From: CAJJDF01 sp965657945
GTDB taxonomy: Bacteria; Bacteroidota; Bacteroidia; Flavobacteriales_D; CAJJDF01
DNA length: 53,248 bases
Assembly: GCA_965657945.1 (NCBI GenBank)
Contig: CBFHPW010000017.1
Location: 1-53,248, forward strand
Reading direction: 5' to 3'
This document shows positions 35,230 through 42,854 of the stretch, in pieces. Numbering within the stretch: the first letter of the stretch is position 1; every line of letters begins with the position of its first letter. The position numbers and the translations under genes are program-made. The notes under the pieces were generated by a model, which saw only the letters and a list, made by a program, of their open reading frames with translations, made no database searches and had not been told where the DNA came from.

Positions 35230-36336
35230 CTATTTTAATCGTTTAAAATACCTCAATGAATCTTCTGGCGCCTTTTGTTGAATAAAAGATTTAATTTCTT
35301 TCAGTAAAATGTGTGGTTCCAATATTCCTGTTTCAAAATAAGAGGAAGTAGCTGTGTTGCATACACTTATTTTGTCGGTCGAAAATATGGATAAATAGGA
35401 ATAACGTGGCTTGTTTTCTTTTAAATATGAATAGGTAATAGGATGGAAGTTGAAGGTCAGTAGCAACCAATAATCAAACGTTGAGTCTTGGGAAAGAATG
35501 GTTTCAAAATCTAATTTTCTTGAACCTGAAGTTGTATCATTTTCAAGAAAATAAATGCCGCCCGCATCTTCAATCAATTTACTTGTAAAACTTCGTCCGC
35601 CAGGTAAGGTCCAAACATCGTCATACAATTCTCCGCATAAAATAACCGGTTTTTCTCCTTGATTGATTGAAGTTTCGTTTAAATATTTTTTTTCGATTTC
35701 CGAAAACAAGGAATCGGCCAATCGTTCTTTGTTGAATAATACCCCATACAACTTAATCCACTCTGCCTGAGCTAAGGGGTGAATTTCGAGGTATTCTACG
35801 TTGGTAATTGTTGGAATAGAAAATGAAGAAAACCAATCGTGGTTTCCGTTACTTGGATAAATCATTGCCAAATCCGGGTGTAAAGAAACAATTAATTCTT
35901 TGTCTGGACTTTGGTCTGAACCCACATCAATTGTTTTTTTTTCTGTTAATCTTTTTTTTATTTCATTGTTTCTAATTCCTTGAGAATAAGTTACTCCTGT
36001 TATTTTATTTTCTACACCCAAAGCGCTCATAAAGGAAATGTAAGTGGAAGAATATGCCAAAACACTTTGGAAATTGGGATAAATCAATTTAATGTTTTTC
36101 ATTTGTGTTTCTTCAAGCTGCGACACCAAAAAATGATCTAATATTTCTTGAGTTTGCGGATTGGTAACTGTGACAACAGTGCCCTCACTTGTTTTGTACA
36201 TGGAAATTCCTTTGGCGTAGCTCAAAGGAATTATTTCTTCCAATTCTAAAGTTGTTTTTGAGGAAGAAATTTCATTGCAAGAAAAAAATAAAGAACAACC
36301 AAGAAAAGTGATAAATAGAAACGAAGAAACTCGCAT
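35230..36336 (-). CDS. Periplasmic-binding-protein-like lipoprotein (BtuF/TroA class)
   Basis: The 368-residue protein has a lipoprotein signal peptide (lipobox ending FFSC) and a two-lobe fold of the helical-backbone metal/cofactor-binding class. The second half of the first lobe is visible in DVGSDQSPDKELIVSLHPDLAMIYP, a typical BtuF/FecB pattern. Substrates in the class are cobalamin, haem or Fe-siderophores. No permease or ATPase gene is nearby. The start at 36336 (MRVSSFLF) overlaps the pdxH stop as TAATG and is preferred to an ATG nine codons upstream. Translational coupling to pdxH is therefore likely. Confidence 0.8.
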   Translation of the reverse strand: MRVSSFLFITFLGCSLFFSCNEISSSKTTLELEEIIPLSYAKGISMYKTSEGTVVTVTNPQTQEILDHFLVSQLEETQMKNIKLIYPNFQSVLAYSSTYISFMSALGVENKITGVTYSQGIRNNEIKKRLTEKKTIDVGSDQSPDKELIVSLHPDLAMIYPSNGNHDWFSSFSIPTITNVEYLEIHPLAQAEWIKLYGVLFNKERLADSLFSEIEKKYLNETSINQGEKPVILCGELYDDVWTLPGGRSFTSKLIEDAGGIYFLENDTTSGSRKLDFETILSQDSTFDYWLLLTFNFHPITYSYLKENKPRYSYLSIFSTDKISVCNTATSSYFETGILEPHILLKEIKSFIQQKAPEDSLRYFKRLK

Positions 36337-36986
36337 TACGGATTGATTCGTTTTATTACCCATGTATTATCCTCGTTGGTGTAAGTTACCCTGTCATGCA
36401 GTCTTTTTGCTCTTCCTTGCCAAAACTCGTAGTAAAAAGGAACTATAAGAAAACCTCCCCAATGTGGGGGTCTTGGAACCTCTTTTCCCTTATATTTTTG
36501 GGTGTAAAACGCCAATCTGTCCGAAAGCTCTTTGTGATTTTTTAGTTTTTCACTTTGGTGTGAGGCCCAAGCACCTAATTGACTTTGGCGTGGTCGGCTA
36601 GCAAAATATGCATCAGAAAACTGAGTTTCTATTTTTTCTGCTTTTCCGTAAATTCTAATTTGTCGTTCTTTTTCTGCCCAGAAAAAATTCATACAAACTG
36701 TATTGTTAGCCTCAATATCTTGTCCTTTTTTTCCTTTGTAATTAGTGAAAAATACGTAACCATTTTCTTCAATACTTCTCAAGTAAACAACTCTAGAAGA
36801 GGGTATGTTGTCTTTTGAAATAGTTGCTAAATGAAAAGCATAGGGCTCCATTACTTGCTTATCCAGGGCTTCTTTGAACCAGTTTTCAAAAAGTTCTTTC
36901 GGTTCTTTTGGAACTTGCGATTCATCCAAAGTACCTTCTTCAAATTCTCTTCGCTCGGTTGATATTTTTTTATTTATTTCTGACAT
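36336..36986 (-). CDS. pdxH: Pyridoxamine 5'-phosphate oxidase
   Basis: The 216-residue FMN enzyme oxidises pyridoxamine or pyridoxine 5'-phosphate to pyridoxal 5'-phosphate, the last step of vitamin B6 synthesis or salvage. Signatures are SRVVYLRSIEENGYVFFTNY (about 64-83) for FMN, the middle block WAEKERQIRIYG, and the C-terminal PRPPHWGGFLIVP...YYEFWQGRAKRLHDR, which binds phosphate substrate. The length is normal. It overlaps the downstream binding-protein gene by one base. Confidence 0.95.
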   Translation of the reverse strand: MSEINKKISTERREFEEGTLDESQVPKEPKELFENWFKEALDKQVMEPYAFHLATISKDNIPSSRVVYLRSIEENGYVFFTNYKGKKGQDIEANNTVCMNFFWAEKERQIRIYGKAEKIETQFSDAYFASRPRQSQLGAWASHQSEKLKNHKELSDRLAFYTQKYKGKEVPRPPHWGGFLIVPFYYEFWQGRAKRLHDRVTYTNEDNTWVIKRINP

Positions 36987-37030
36987 AGAACAAAATTAAG
37001 GAGAATTTGATTAAGAATGTTCCCGTCTTA

Positions 37031-37612
37031 TTAAAGATTAGATTTTAAATTAATCCCGAGGACAGAATCTTTGAACACTTCTCCGTTACTGCAATAAACT
37101 GTTACACATAAATTATGTATGGAATCGATAGTGGGTAATGAGTCATTTGAAAATCTTACTGAAGTTTCATAGAGATCGCTGTCATAGTAGTAAATATTTT
37201 CTTCATTTACATCATAACGGTAATCTTTTAATAAGAGTACAGAAGGTTGGTCATGTACTCTAAACAAACTATTTAATTCACTATTTGCTGGAAAAGAAAG
37301 GTTGAAATCATTCGTGGAAACAACGGATACAGAATCAATAGGATTTACTAATCTATTAAAGCAAGGGTCGAACACTTGTGAAAGTGCCAAAGCTTTATTA
37401 GTTAGATTAAATTGGAAGTTTTGTGCATAAATACTTTCGTAATTGATGTTCATAATCAAAGAATTTTGATTACTCATAAAACCTGAGCTGTAGGTCATAT
37501 CTATTCCGGTGATATTCCTTGTTTCTGGATGATCGCAGGGTTTGTTACAACTTTCTAGGTAAACGAAAGCGAGGTAAGGAATCGTGAGTAAAATGAGTGC
37601 TTTTTTTATCAT
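37031..37612 (-). CDS. Putative lipoprotein of unknown function
   Basis: The 193-residue protein has a short signal peptide with a possible lipobox (YLESC, Cys22), followed by a CNKPCDHPE motif and a beta-rich mature part. I recognise no family. It begins 11 nt after the outer-membrane protein gene, so the greA-like gene, the barrel gene and this one probably form one transcript on the minus strand. Confidence 0.65.
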   Translation of the reverse strand: MIKKALILLTIPYLAFVYLESCNKPCDHPETRNITGIDMTYSSGFMSNQNSLIMNINYESIYAQNFQFNLTNKALALSQVFDPCFNRLVNPIDSVSVVSTNDFNLSFPANSELNSLFRVHDQPSVLLLKDYRYDVNEENIYYYDSDLYETSVRFSNDSLPTIDSIHNLCVTVYCSNGEVFKDSVLGINLKSNL

Positions 37613-37623
37613 TATTATGCGTA

Positions 37624-38385
37624 TTAAAATTGATATTGAATTTGGAATCCGGCTGTCAAGAAAAATCTATTTGGCCGATAATTTTCTTCGTTTACTTCTC
37701 TTCTAACAGACCCCATAAGTTTCATGTACAAGTCATCTGATTTTTGAGACATTCGAAATTCCAAACCAAGCGGGATGTATGGGTTTAATTTGGAATAATT
37801 TGGGATTTTTGTTTGGTATGATTCCATTTCGTTTCCTTGCCAATAATTAGTAACTACAGCCGAACCAACAGAGGTGTATGCTGAAAGGCCCAGACCGATG
37901 TAAACATTCAGAAATTGATTATTGGTTTTAATCAGGGCGTAACCGCCTCCATATATTTCATTCAAGTTAAAATCTACATTTATTTCGGCTGAAACAAAAT
38001 TTGTGTCAGTATTAGTCACTCTTTTTGATATTCTATCGTTTAGCTTCCCTGAATTCTGATACCCCAAATCCGCACCTAATTCAAATGCAACTCGTTCATT
38101 TTTGGAATACAAAATCCAAGCGGCATTGCCGCCTAATTGGATAGTTGCCGTGGCACGATCTACACTTTCTGGGTAAGAAACTAATCCAAAATGCTCTTGG
38201 TAAAATGCACTATTTACTGCCTCTTCGGGAAAGAATAAAGACCGCTGTGGAACTAAGGCAAGCTTCATTGAGAATCCTACTCTGAATGCTCTCTTGTTTG
38301 GAATTTCTTCAGGCACATAGGAATCTTGACTAAATCCCCAGTTAGCAAAGAGTAAAAGCGAAAAAATAAGTAGTTTATTCAACAT
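37624..38385 (-). CDS. Outer-membrane beta-barrel-like protein
   Basis: The 253-residue protein has a signal peptide (MLNKLLIFSLLLFANWGFS, cleavage near 19) and alternating hydrophobic/aromatic strands, ending with an aromatic residue (IQYQF), typical of outer-membrane barrels. The ligand or role is unknown. The ATG at 38385 is preferred to one nine codons upstream, because it gives a clean signal peptide; it still overlaps the end of the GreA-like gene by 11 nt. Confidence 0.65.
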   Translation of the reverse strand: MLNKLLIFSLLLFANWGFSQDSYVPEEIPNKRAFRVGFSMKLALVPQRSLFFPEEAVNSAFYQEHFGLVSYPESVDRATATIQLGGNAAWILYSKNERVAFELGADLGYQNSGKLNDRISKRVTNTDTNFVSAEINVDFNLNEIYGGGYALIKTNNQFLNVYIGLGLSAYTSVGSAVVTNYWQGNEMESYQTKIPNYSKLNPYIPLGLEFRMSQKSDDLYMKLMGSVRREVNEENYRPNRFFLTAGFQIQYQF

Positions 38386-38821
38386 GTGTAATGGTATTTT
38401 TTTTATTTCCAATCTGAATCAAATCTCCCACTTTTTTGCCCAACAAGGAAGTTCCCACGGGTGAGTTAGTGGCTATCGCGAAGAATCCAGTTTGGTTGTG
38501 TTTAATTTTTCCTAATCCCACAGATAGAAAGAAACGCAACTCCCCGCAAAAAACTAAACTACCAAAATTGACTGATATCCCTTGAATTGTTGGGTTAATT
38601 TTTTGTAAAGTTTCAACTTGGATTTGCAAAACCTTGAGCTGAGTAGCAAGCCGCTCATTTTCAATGTGAGCCATGGCTCGCGAAGTTTCATGTTTGTCGC
38701 CTGCCGAACTTTTAGTATCGGAGTTAGCAGAATCCTGAGTGTCTTTGAGCGCAGTTTCAATTACAGCAATTTTTTCAGTTAAATGATTCATTGTTGCAGT
38801 CCAATAACTTTGCTTATTCAT
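38375..38821 (-). CDS. GreA/GreB-like protein
   Basis: The 148-residue protein has an N-terminal helical coiled part (about 12-70, SSAGDKHETSRAMAHIENERLA) and a C-terminal FKBP-like region (ATNSPVGTSLLGKKVGDLIQI, about 115-140) as in Gre transcript-cleavage factors. It lacks the clear acidic tip pair at the coiled-coil turn and is widespread in Bacteroidota, often misnamed 3-oxoacyl-ACP synthase. It may bind the RNA polymerase secondary channel, but cleavage activity is doubtful. Translation of the next gene starts inside its end. Confidence 0.7.
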   Translation of the reverse strand: MNKQSYWTATMNHLTEKIAVIETALKDTQDSANSDTKSSAGDKHETSRAMAHIENERLATQLKVLQIQVETLQKINPTIQGISVNFGSLVFCGELRFFLSVGLGKIKHNQTGFFAIATNSPVGTSLLGKKVGDLIQIGNKKNTITHVE

Positions 38822-38936
38822 TCAGTTGGTTCAATTATAATTTGTTAAATATACGACATGCGAAGGAAAAAAATAAGTTGTGATATCAAATTTTTAAGCT
38901 AAGGAATATCTATTTTTGATTCAAAATAAGTCGAAA

Positions 38937-39521
38937 ATGAAATACTCAATAGATTTAACTTACGAAACACCTCGAGAATGGGCAGAAAATGCCATAAAGG
39001 ATATGGATTCATTGTTGCAAGATCACGCAGATAATGAAAGAAAAGTATCAGCTATGGCACTAGGAATTATCGCAAAATGTCCGGATAAAACGAAGTGGAT
39101 TCCCTTTTTGATAGAAACTGCTATAGAAGAATTAGAGCATTTTGAAGGAGTGTATAAATTCATGGAAAAAAGAGGAGTTCAACTGCCTCAAAAAATGGCA
39201 GAAGATAAATACATGAAACAATTAATTGGTTCTATTAGATCCGGAGTAGAGGAGAGATTGATTGACAGAATGCTTATTGCTAGCATTGTGGAAATGAGGG
39301 GAATGGAAAGGTTTAAGCTGATTAGCGAAGTTTTGGAAGACCCTGAATTGAAGCGTTTTTACAAAGAAATATGGACAAGCGAAGCTAAGCACGGTACTAT
39401 GTTTGTGAAATTAGCACTCATGTATTGGGACGAAGAAACAATCTATAAAAGGTTGAGCGAATTAAATGAAATAGAAGGAAAGATTTGTAAAAGCTTGGAG
39501 TGGAGAAGTGCCATACACTAA
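38937..39521 (+). CDS. miaE: tRNA-(ms2io6A37)-hydroxylase
   Basis: The 194-residue protein is a di-iron ferritin-like hydroxylase that adds a hydroxyl group to the isopentenyl side chain of ms2i6A at tRNA position 37. Metal ligands appear as a Glu in QDHADNERKVS, EELEHF (ExxH), EMRGMERF and SEAKHGT (ExxH), the MiaE order. It is divergent from the GreA-like gene. A -7 box (TATTTTTG, 38911-38918) lies 18 nt upstream. The start 38937 (MKYSIDLTYET) matches the family better than an upstream in-frame non-ATG start. Confidence 0.9.
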   Translation: MKYSIDLTYETPREWAENAIKDMDSLLQDHADNERKVSAMALGIIAKCPDKTKWIPFLIETAIEELEHFEGVYKFMEKRGVQLPQKMAEDKYMKQLIGSIRSGVEERLIDRMLIASIVEMRGMERFKLISEVLEDPELKRFYKEIWTSEAKHGTMFVKLALMYWDEETIYKRLSELNEIEGKICKSLEWRSAIH

Positions 39522-39591
39522 GGCTTCAAATAACAAGAAACTCAAACCCAATAAGAATCACAAGACTCATGCCTAATAATTTTTACATTAG

Positions 39592-40014
39592 ATGAATTCC
39601 TTAACCGCTCTTACCGAAAAAATTAAGCTGGAAATCACTTTCGAAACATCCAGAAGCAATGGAAAGGGAGGCCAACATGCAAACAAAACTGAAACCCGAG
39701 TTACACTTGTATGGAATTTTATTCAATCAGAATGGGTATCGAAGGATGAAAAAGAAATGATTATTCTTAATTGTAAACCTTATGTTTCAGGAGAAGTTTT
39801 AAGAATCTCTACTGAGGAGTATCGTTCTCAGGTCAAGAATAAAAAAAAATCGATTTACAAGCTCAAGAAGCAATTGGAAGCGGCTTTTAAAAAAGAAAAA
39901 GTGAGAAAAAAATCTTCTGTTTCCTATTCAGTAAAACGAAAAAGGATGAAAGACAAAAAGATAGTGGCAGAAAAAAAGAATTCACGAAAGAAAATAGACA
40001 AACGGGGTTTTTGA
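39592..40014 (+). CDS. arfB: Alternative ribosome-rescue factor / class I release factor-like hydrolase (ArfB)
   Basis: The 140-residue protein has the release-factor catalytic domain with GGQ at 26-28 (NGKGGQHANKTETRV), and a lysine-rich tail (about 85-140) that fits the mRNA entry channel in ArfB. It hydrolyses peptidyl-tRNA on stalled ribosomes. It lacks the stop-codon recognition domain of RF1/RF2, and the length is normal for ArfB (about 140 residues). Confidence 0.92.
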   Translation: MNSLTALTEKIKLEITFETSRSNGKGGQHANKTETRVTLVWNFIQSEWVSKDEKEMIILNCKPYVSGEVLRISTEEYRSQVKNKKKSIYKLKKQLEAAFKKEKVRKKSSVSYSVKRKRMKDKKIVAEKKNSRKKIDKRGF

Positions 40015-40093
40015 AACAATACTTTACATTCCCTTTAATTATTAAACCTAGATTTACTAATTTAGCACTCACAATTAAAAAAAAGAATCGACT

Positions 40094-41482
40094 ATGAACT
40101 ATGACGTAATAATAGTAGGAACTGGACCAGGCGGATATGTTGCAGCGATAAGAGCTTCGCAATTAGGACTTAAGGTTGCAGTAATTGAAAAAGAGAGTTT
40201 AGGAGGGATTTGCCTAAACTGGGGATGTATTCCTACCAAAGCACTTCTAAAAAGTGCTAATGTTTTTGAATATATTAATCATGCAGCAGACTACGGAATT
40301 TCTGTAAAAGAAGCGAAGCATGACTTTGATGCTGTGGTGAAAAGAAGTAGAGGAGTAGCAGAAGGAATGAGTGGGGGAGTGAAGTTTTTAATGAAAAAGA
40401 ATAAGATTGAGGTGATTGAAGGAATGGGGAAAGTGATGCCAGGAAAAAAAGTTGCTGTGACTGGAACGGATGGAAAAGTAACTGAATATTCCGCAGAAAG
40501 CATCATAATAGCTACCGGAGCAAGATCTCGTCAATTACCAAATTTGCCACAAGATGGTAAAAATATAATTGGTTACAGAGAAGCAATGACTCTGCCGAAA
40601 CAACCAAAGAAATTAGTTGTAGTTGGTTCAGGAGCTATAGGAGTAGAATTTGCATATTTTTACAATGCCATGGGAACTGAGGTAACTATTGTAGAATACA
40701 TGCCAAATATTGTACCCGTAGAAGATGTAGATGTTTCGAAACAACTGGAAAAAAGTTTCAAGAAACAAGGTATCAAAATAATGACTGGTTCATCTGTGGA
40801 GAAAGTGGACGTAACTTCAAAAGGTTGTTCAGTTACAGTGAAAACGAAAAAAGGAGAAGAAAAGATAGAATGTGATGTAGTTCTTTCTGCTGTTGGAATT
40901 GAGGCTAATCTTGAAAATATTGGGTTAGAAGAAGTGGGAATAGCAACTGACAAAGGAAAGATTTTGGTGAGCGAAAACTACCAGACAAATATCCCTGGCT
41001 ACTATGCAATTGGAGATTGTACTCCAGGTGCTGCACTAGCGCACGTAGCGTCTGCCGAAGGAATTATTTGTGTTGAGGGAATCGCTGGTCACAATCCAGA
41101 TGCCTTAGACTATGGGAATATCCCGGGCTGCACCTACTGCTCTCCAGAGGTTTCTTCTGTAGGTATGACAGAGGCTCAAGCCAAAGAGGCAGGTTATGAC
41201 ATTAAAGTTGGTAAATTTCCATTCTCGGCATCAGGAAAGGCAAGTGCTGCAGGTCACAAAGATGGATTTGTGAAATTAATATTTGATGCGAAGTACGGTG
41301 AATTACTTGGAGGTCATATGATAGGAAGTAACGTTACAGAAATGATTGCAGAATTGGTTGCTTTAAGAAAACTTGAAACAACTGGTCATGACATAATAAA
41401 AACAGTTCATCCTCACCCAACAATGAGTGAAGCAGTAATGGAAGCGGCAGCAGCTGCTTACGATGAAGTGATTCATTTATAA
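40094..41482 (+). CDS. lpdA: Dihydrolipoyl dehydrogenase (E3)
   Basis: The 462-residue flavoprotein reoxidises dihydrolipoyl groups of 2-oxo acid dehydrogenases and the glycine cleavage system, giving NADH. FAD binding is GTGPGG (9-14), the redox pair is Cys40 and Cys45 (GGICLNWGCIPT), the NAD site is GSGAIGVEF, and the dimer-interface catalytic His lies in HPHPTMSEA. A terminator ends the gene. The only E2 in the window is 14 kb upstream, so it probably serves several complexes. Confidence 0.96.
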   Translation: MNYDVIIVGTGPGGYVAAIRASQLGLKVAVIEKESLGGICLNWGCIPTKALLKSANVFEYINHAADYGISVKEAKHDFDAVVKRSRGVAEGMSGGVKFLMKKNKIEVIEGMGKVMPGKKVAVTGTDGKVTEYSAESIIIATGARSRQLPNLPQDGKNIIGYREAMTLPKQPKKLVVVGSGAIGVEFAYFYNAMGTEVTIVEYMPNIVPVEDVDVSKQLEKSFKKQGIKIMTGSSVEKVDVTSKGCSVTVKTKKGEEKIECDVVLSAVGIEANLENIGLEEVGIATDKGKILVSENYQTNIPGYYAIGDCTPGAALAHVASAEGIICVEGIAGHNPDALDYGNIPGCTYCSPEVSSVGMTEAQAKEAGYDIKVGKFPFSASGKASAAGHKDGFVKLIFDAKYGELLGGHMIGSNVTEMIAELVALRKLETTGHDIIKTVHPHPTMSEAVMEAAAAAYDEVIHL

Positions 41483-41503
41483 GTATTATCGTAAATTTAT
41501 GTA

Positions 41504-41538
41504 AATCCTCAATTGTGTAAACGATTGAGGATTTTTTT
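41504..41538 (+). terminator. lpdA terminator
   Basis: AATCCTCAAT (41504-41513) pairs perfectly with ATTGAGGATT (41524-41533), followed by T residues. Confidence 0.85.
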
Positions 41539-41605
41539 TACTATTGAATTCCGATGGTTTTAGAACAAAAGCCTCCCTTGTAGGAATGATATTTTGTTTT
41601 AGGTA

Positions 41606-42394
41606 CTACAATAGTCTAACCTCTTTCATTTCAATCATTCTAATTTCTTGCTGATTTACTCTTATTTTAACAAAGCCATTATCTTCCACTTCCAGTATTT
41701 CTCCAGTAAACCTCTCATTTGTCTTGCACCATTCATAGGTTAATTCAGAATGATAACCTAGTAAGTTTTGGAAGTAATAATTCTTGATAGCTAACTGATT
41801 TCCTTGAGAAAGAATTAGGTAATTTTTGTTTAAAATTTCTAAGAGCTTAAGGAATAATTTTTCTTTATCAATCCTTTGTTTTGTATGCTTTTCTAAAGAA
41901 GTTGCTTGGATGTTTTTTTCAAACTTTTGTTGCTTCACATTCAGTCCAATTCCGATGATTGAATTGCTCAAATAATTTTTTTGTACCGAATTTTCAATTA
42001 AAATTCCGCACATTTTATTCCTGTTCAGAAGTATATCATTGGGCCATTTTATTTTGCAATCGGTTGTGTAATTTGAGATGAGTTCATGAACAGAATTGCA
42101 AACCATCATACTCAATAAAAAATTTTGAGAGAGTTTTAAAAAAGTCATATCTAAAAAAACACTAAATGTGAGATTGCTTCCAGCTTCGCTTTCCCAATTA
42201 TTTCCTCTTTGACCTTTTCCATTTGTCTGAAAATGTGCCAAAATTACCGAACCGTTTTCCACTATTGTCTCATTTGCTAGTTTGGAAAGGTAATTGTTAG
42301 TTGAATCCACAGAATCGAGTTCTATGATTGTTTGCCCTATTTTATCCGGAATATTTGCTCCAAATTTGTTCATGACATAAAGGTAAGTATCCAT
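41606..42394 (-). CDS. birA: Biotin-[acetyl-CoA-carboxylase] ligase
   Basis: The 262-residue enzyme attaches biotin to carboxylase lysines through biotinyl-AMP. It shows DSTNNYL (29-35), GKGQRGNNW (59-67), KWPND (116-120) and MCGILIE. There is no N-terminal helix-turn-helix, so it is a ligase without repressor function. The start is uncertain: an internal ATG at residue 8 (42373) is equally plausible. It is divergent from rsfS, the usual Bacteroidota neighbour. Confidence 0.92.
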   Translation of the reverse strand: MDTYLYVMNKFGANIPDKIGQTIIELDSVDSTNNYLSKLANETIVENGSVILAHFQTNGKGQRGNNWESEAGSNLTFSVFLDMTFLKLSQNFLLSMMVCNSVHELISNYTTDCKIKWPNDILLNRNKMCGILIENSVQKNYLSNSIIGIGLNVKQQKFEKNIQATSLEKHTKQRIDKEKLFLKLLEILNKNYLILSQGNQLAIKNYYFQNLLGYHSELTYEWCKTNERFTGEILEVEDNGFVKIRVNQQEIRMIEMKEVRLL

Positions 42395-42481
42395 TCACTG
42401 ACAACAATCATCTAAAAAGGAAAATCTTACACAGCACAACTTGAAAAATTGTAGTAAGTTTACGGAGCGTAAAAAAAATAA

Positions 42482-42850
42482 ATGAATAAAGAAACAACTC
42501 AGTACACTAAGCAGTTAGTGGACACTATCATAGAAGGAATGAAAGAAGTGAAAGCTCACAACATTGTTTGTGTTGATTTAACAGATATTCCTAATTCAGT
42601 AACAGATTATTTTATAATCTGTCATGGAGAGTCTAACACTCAAGTAGATTCGATAGCAAAATCAGTAGAAAAAGAAACAAGCAAACAACTTAACGAAAAA
42701 CCTTATCATAAAGAAGGAAGCGATAATTCGCTTTGGATTTTGTTGGATTATGTGAATGTAATGGTTCATGTTTTTTACAAAGAAACAAGAGAACATTATG
42801 ACATTGAAGGATTGTGGGCTGACGCTAAATTAATTAACATAGAAGATTAA
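42482..42850 (+). CDS. rsfS: Ribosomal silencing factor RsfS
   Basis: The 122-residue protein has the RsfS/Iojap fold (DLTDIPNSVTDYFIICHGES, then WILLDYVNVMVHVFYKETREHYDIEGLWADA). It binds L14 and blocks subunit joining when nutrients are low. It is the first gene of the rsfS-ftsH-cdsA-psd cluster, with ftsH 4 nt downstream. Confidence 0.94.
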   Translation: MNKETTQYTKQLVDTIIEGMKEVKAHNIVCVDLTDIPNSVTDYFIICHGESNTQVDSIAKSVEKETSKQLNEKPYHKEGSDNSLWILLDYVNVMVHVFYKETREHYDIEGLWADAKLINIED

Positions 42851-42854
42851 AAAC

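Noticed and set aside
36991..36998. TAATTTTG (minus strand) ending 5 nt before the pdxH ATG, hinting at a leaderless transcript
   Set aside because: No TTG at a suitable distance upstream; such a short element is expected by chance in AT-rich DNA.
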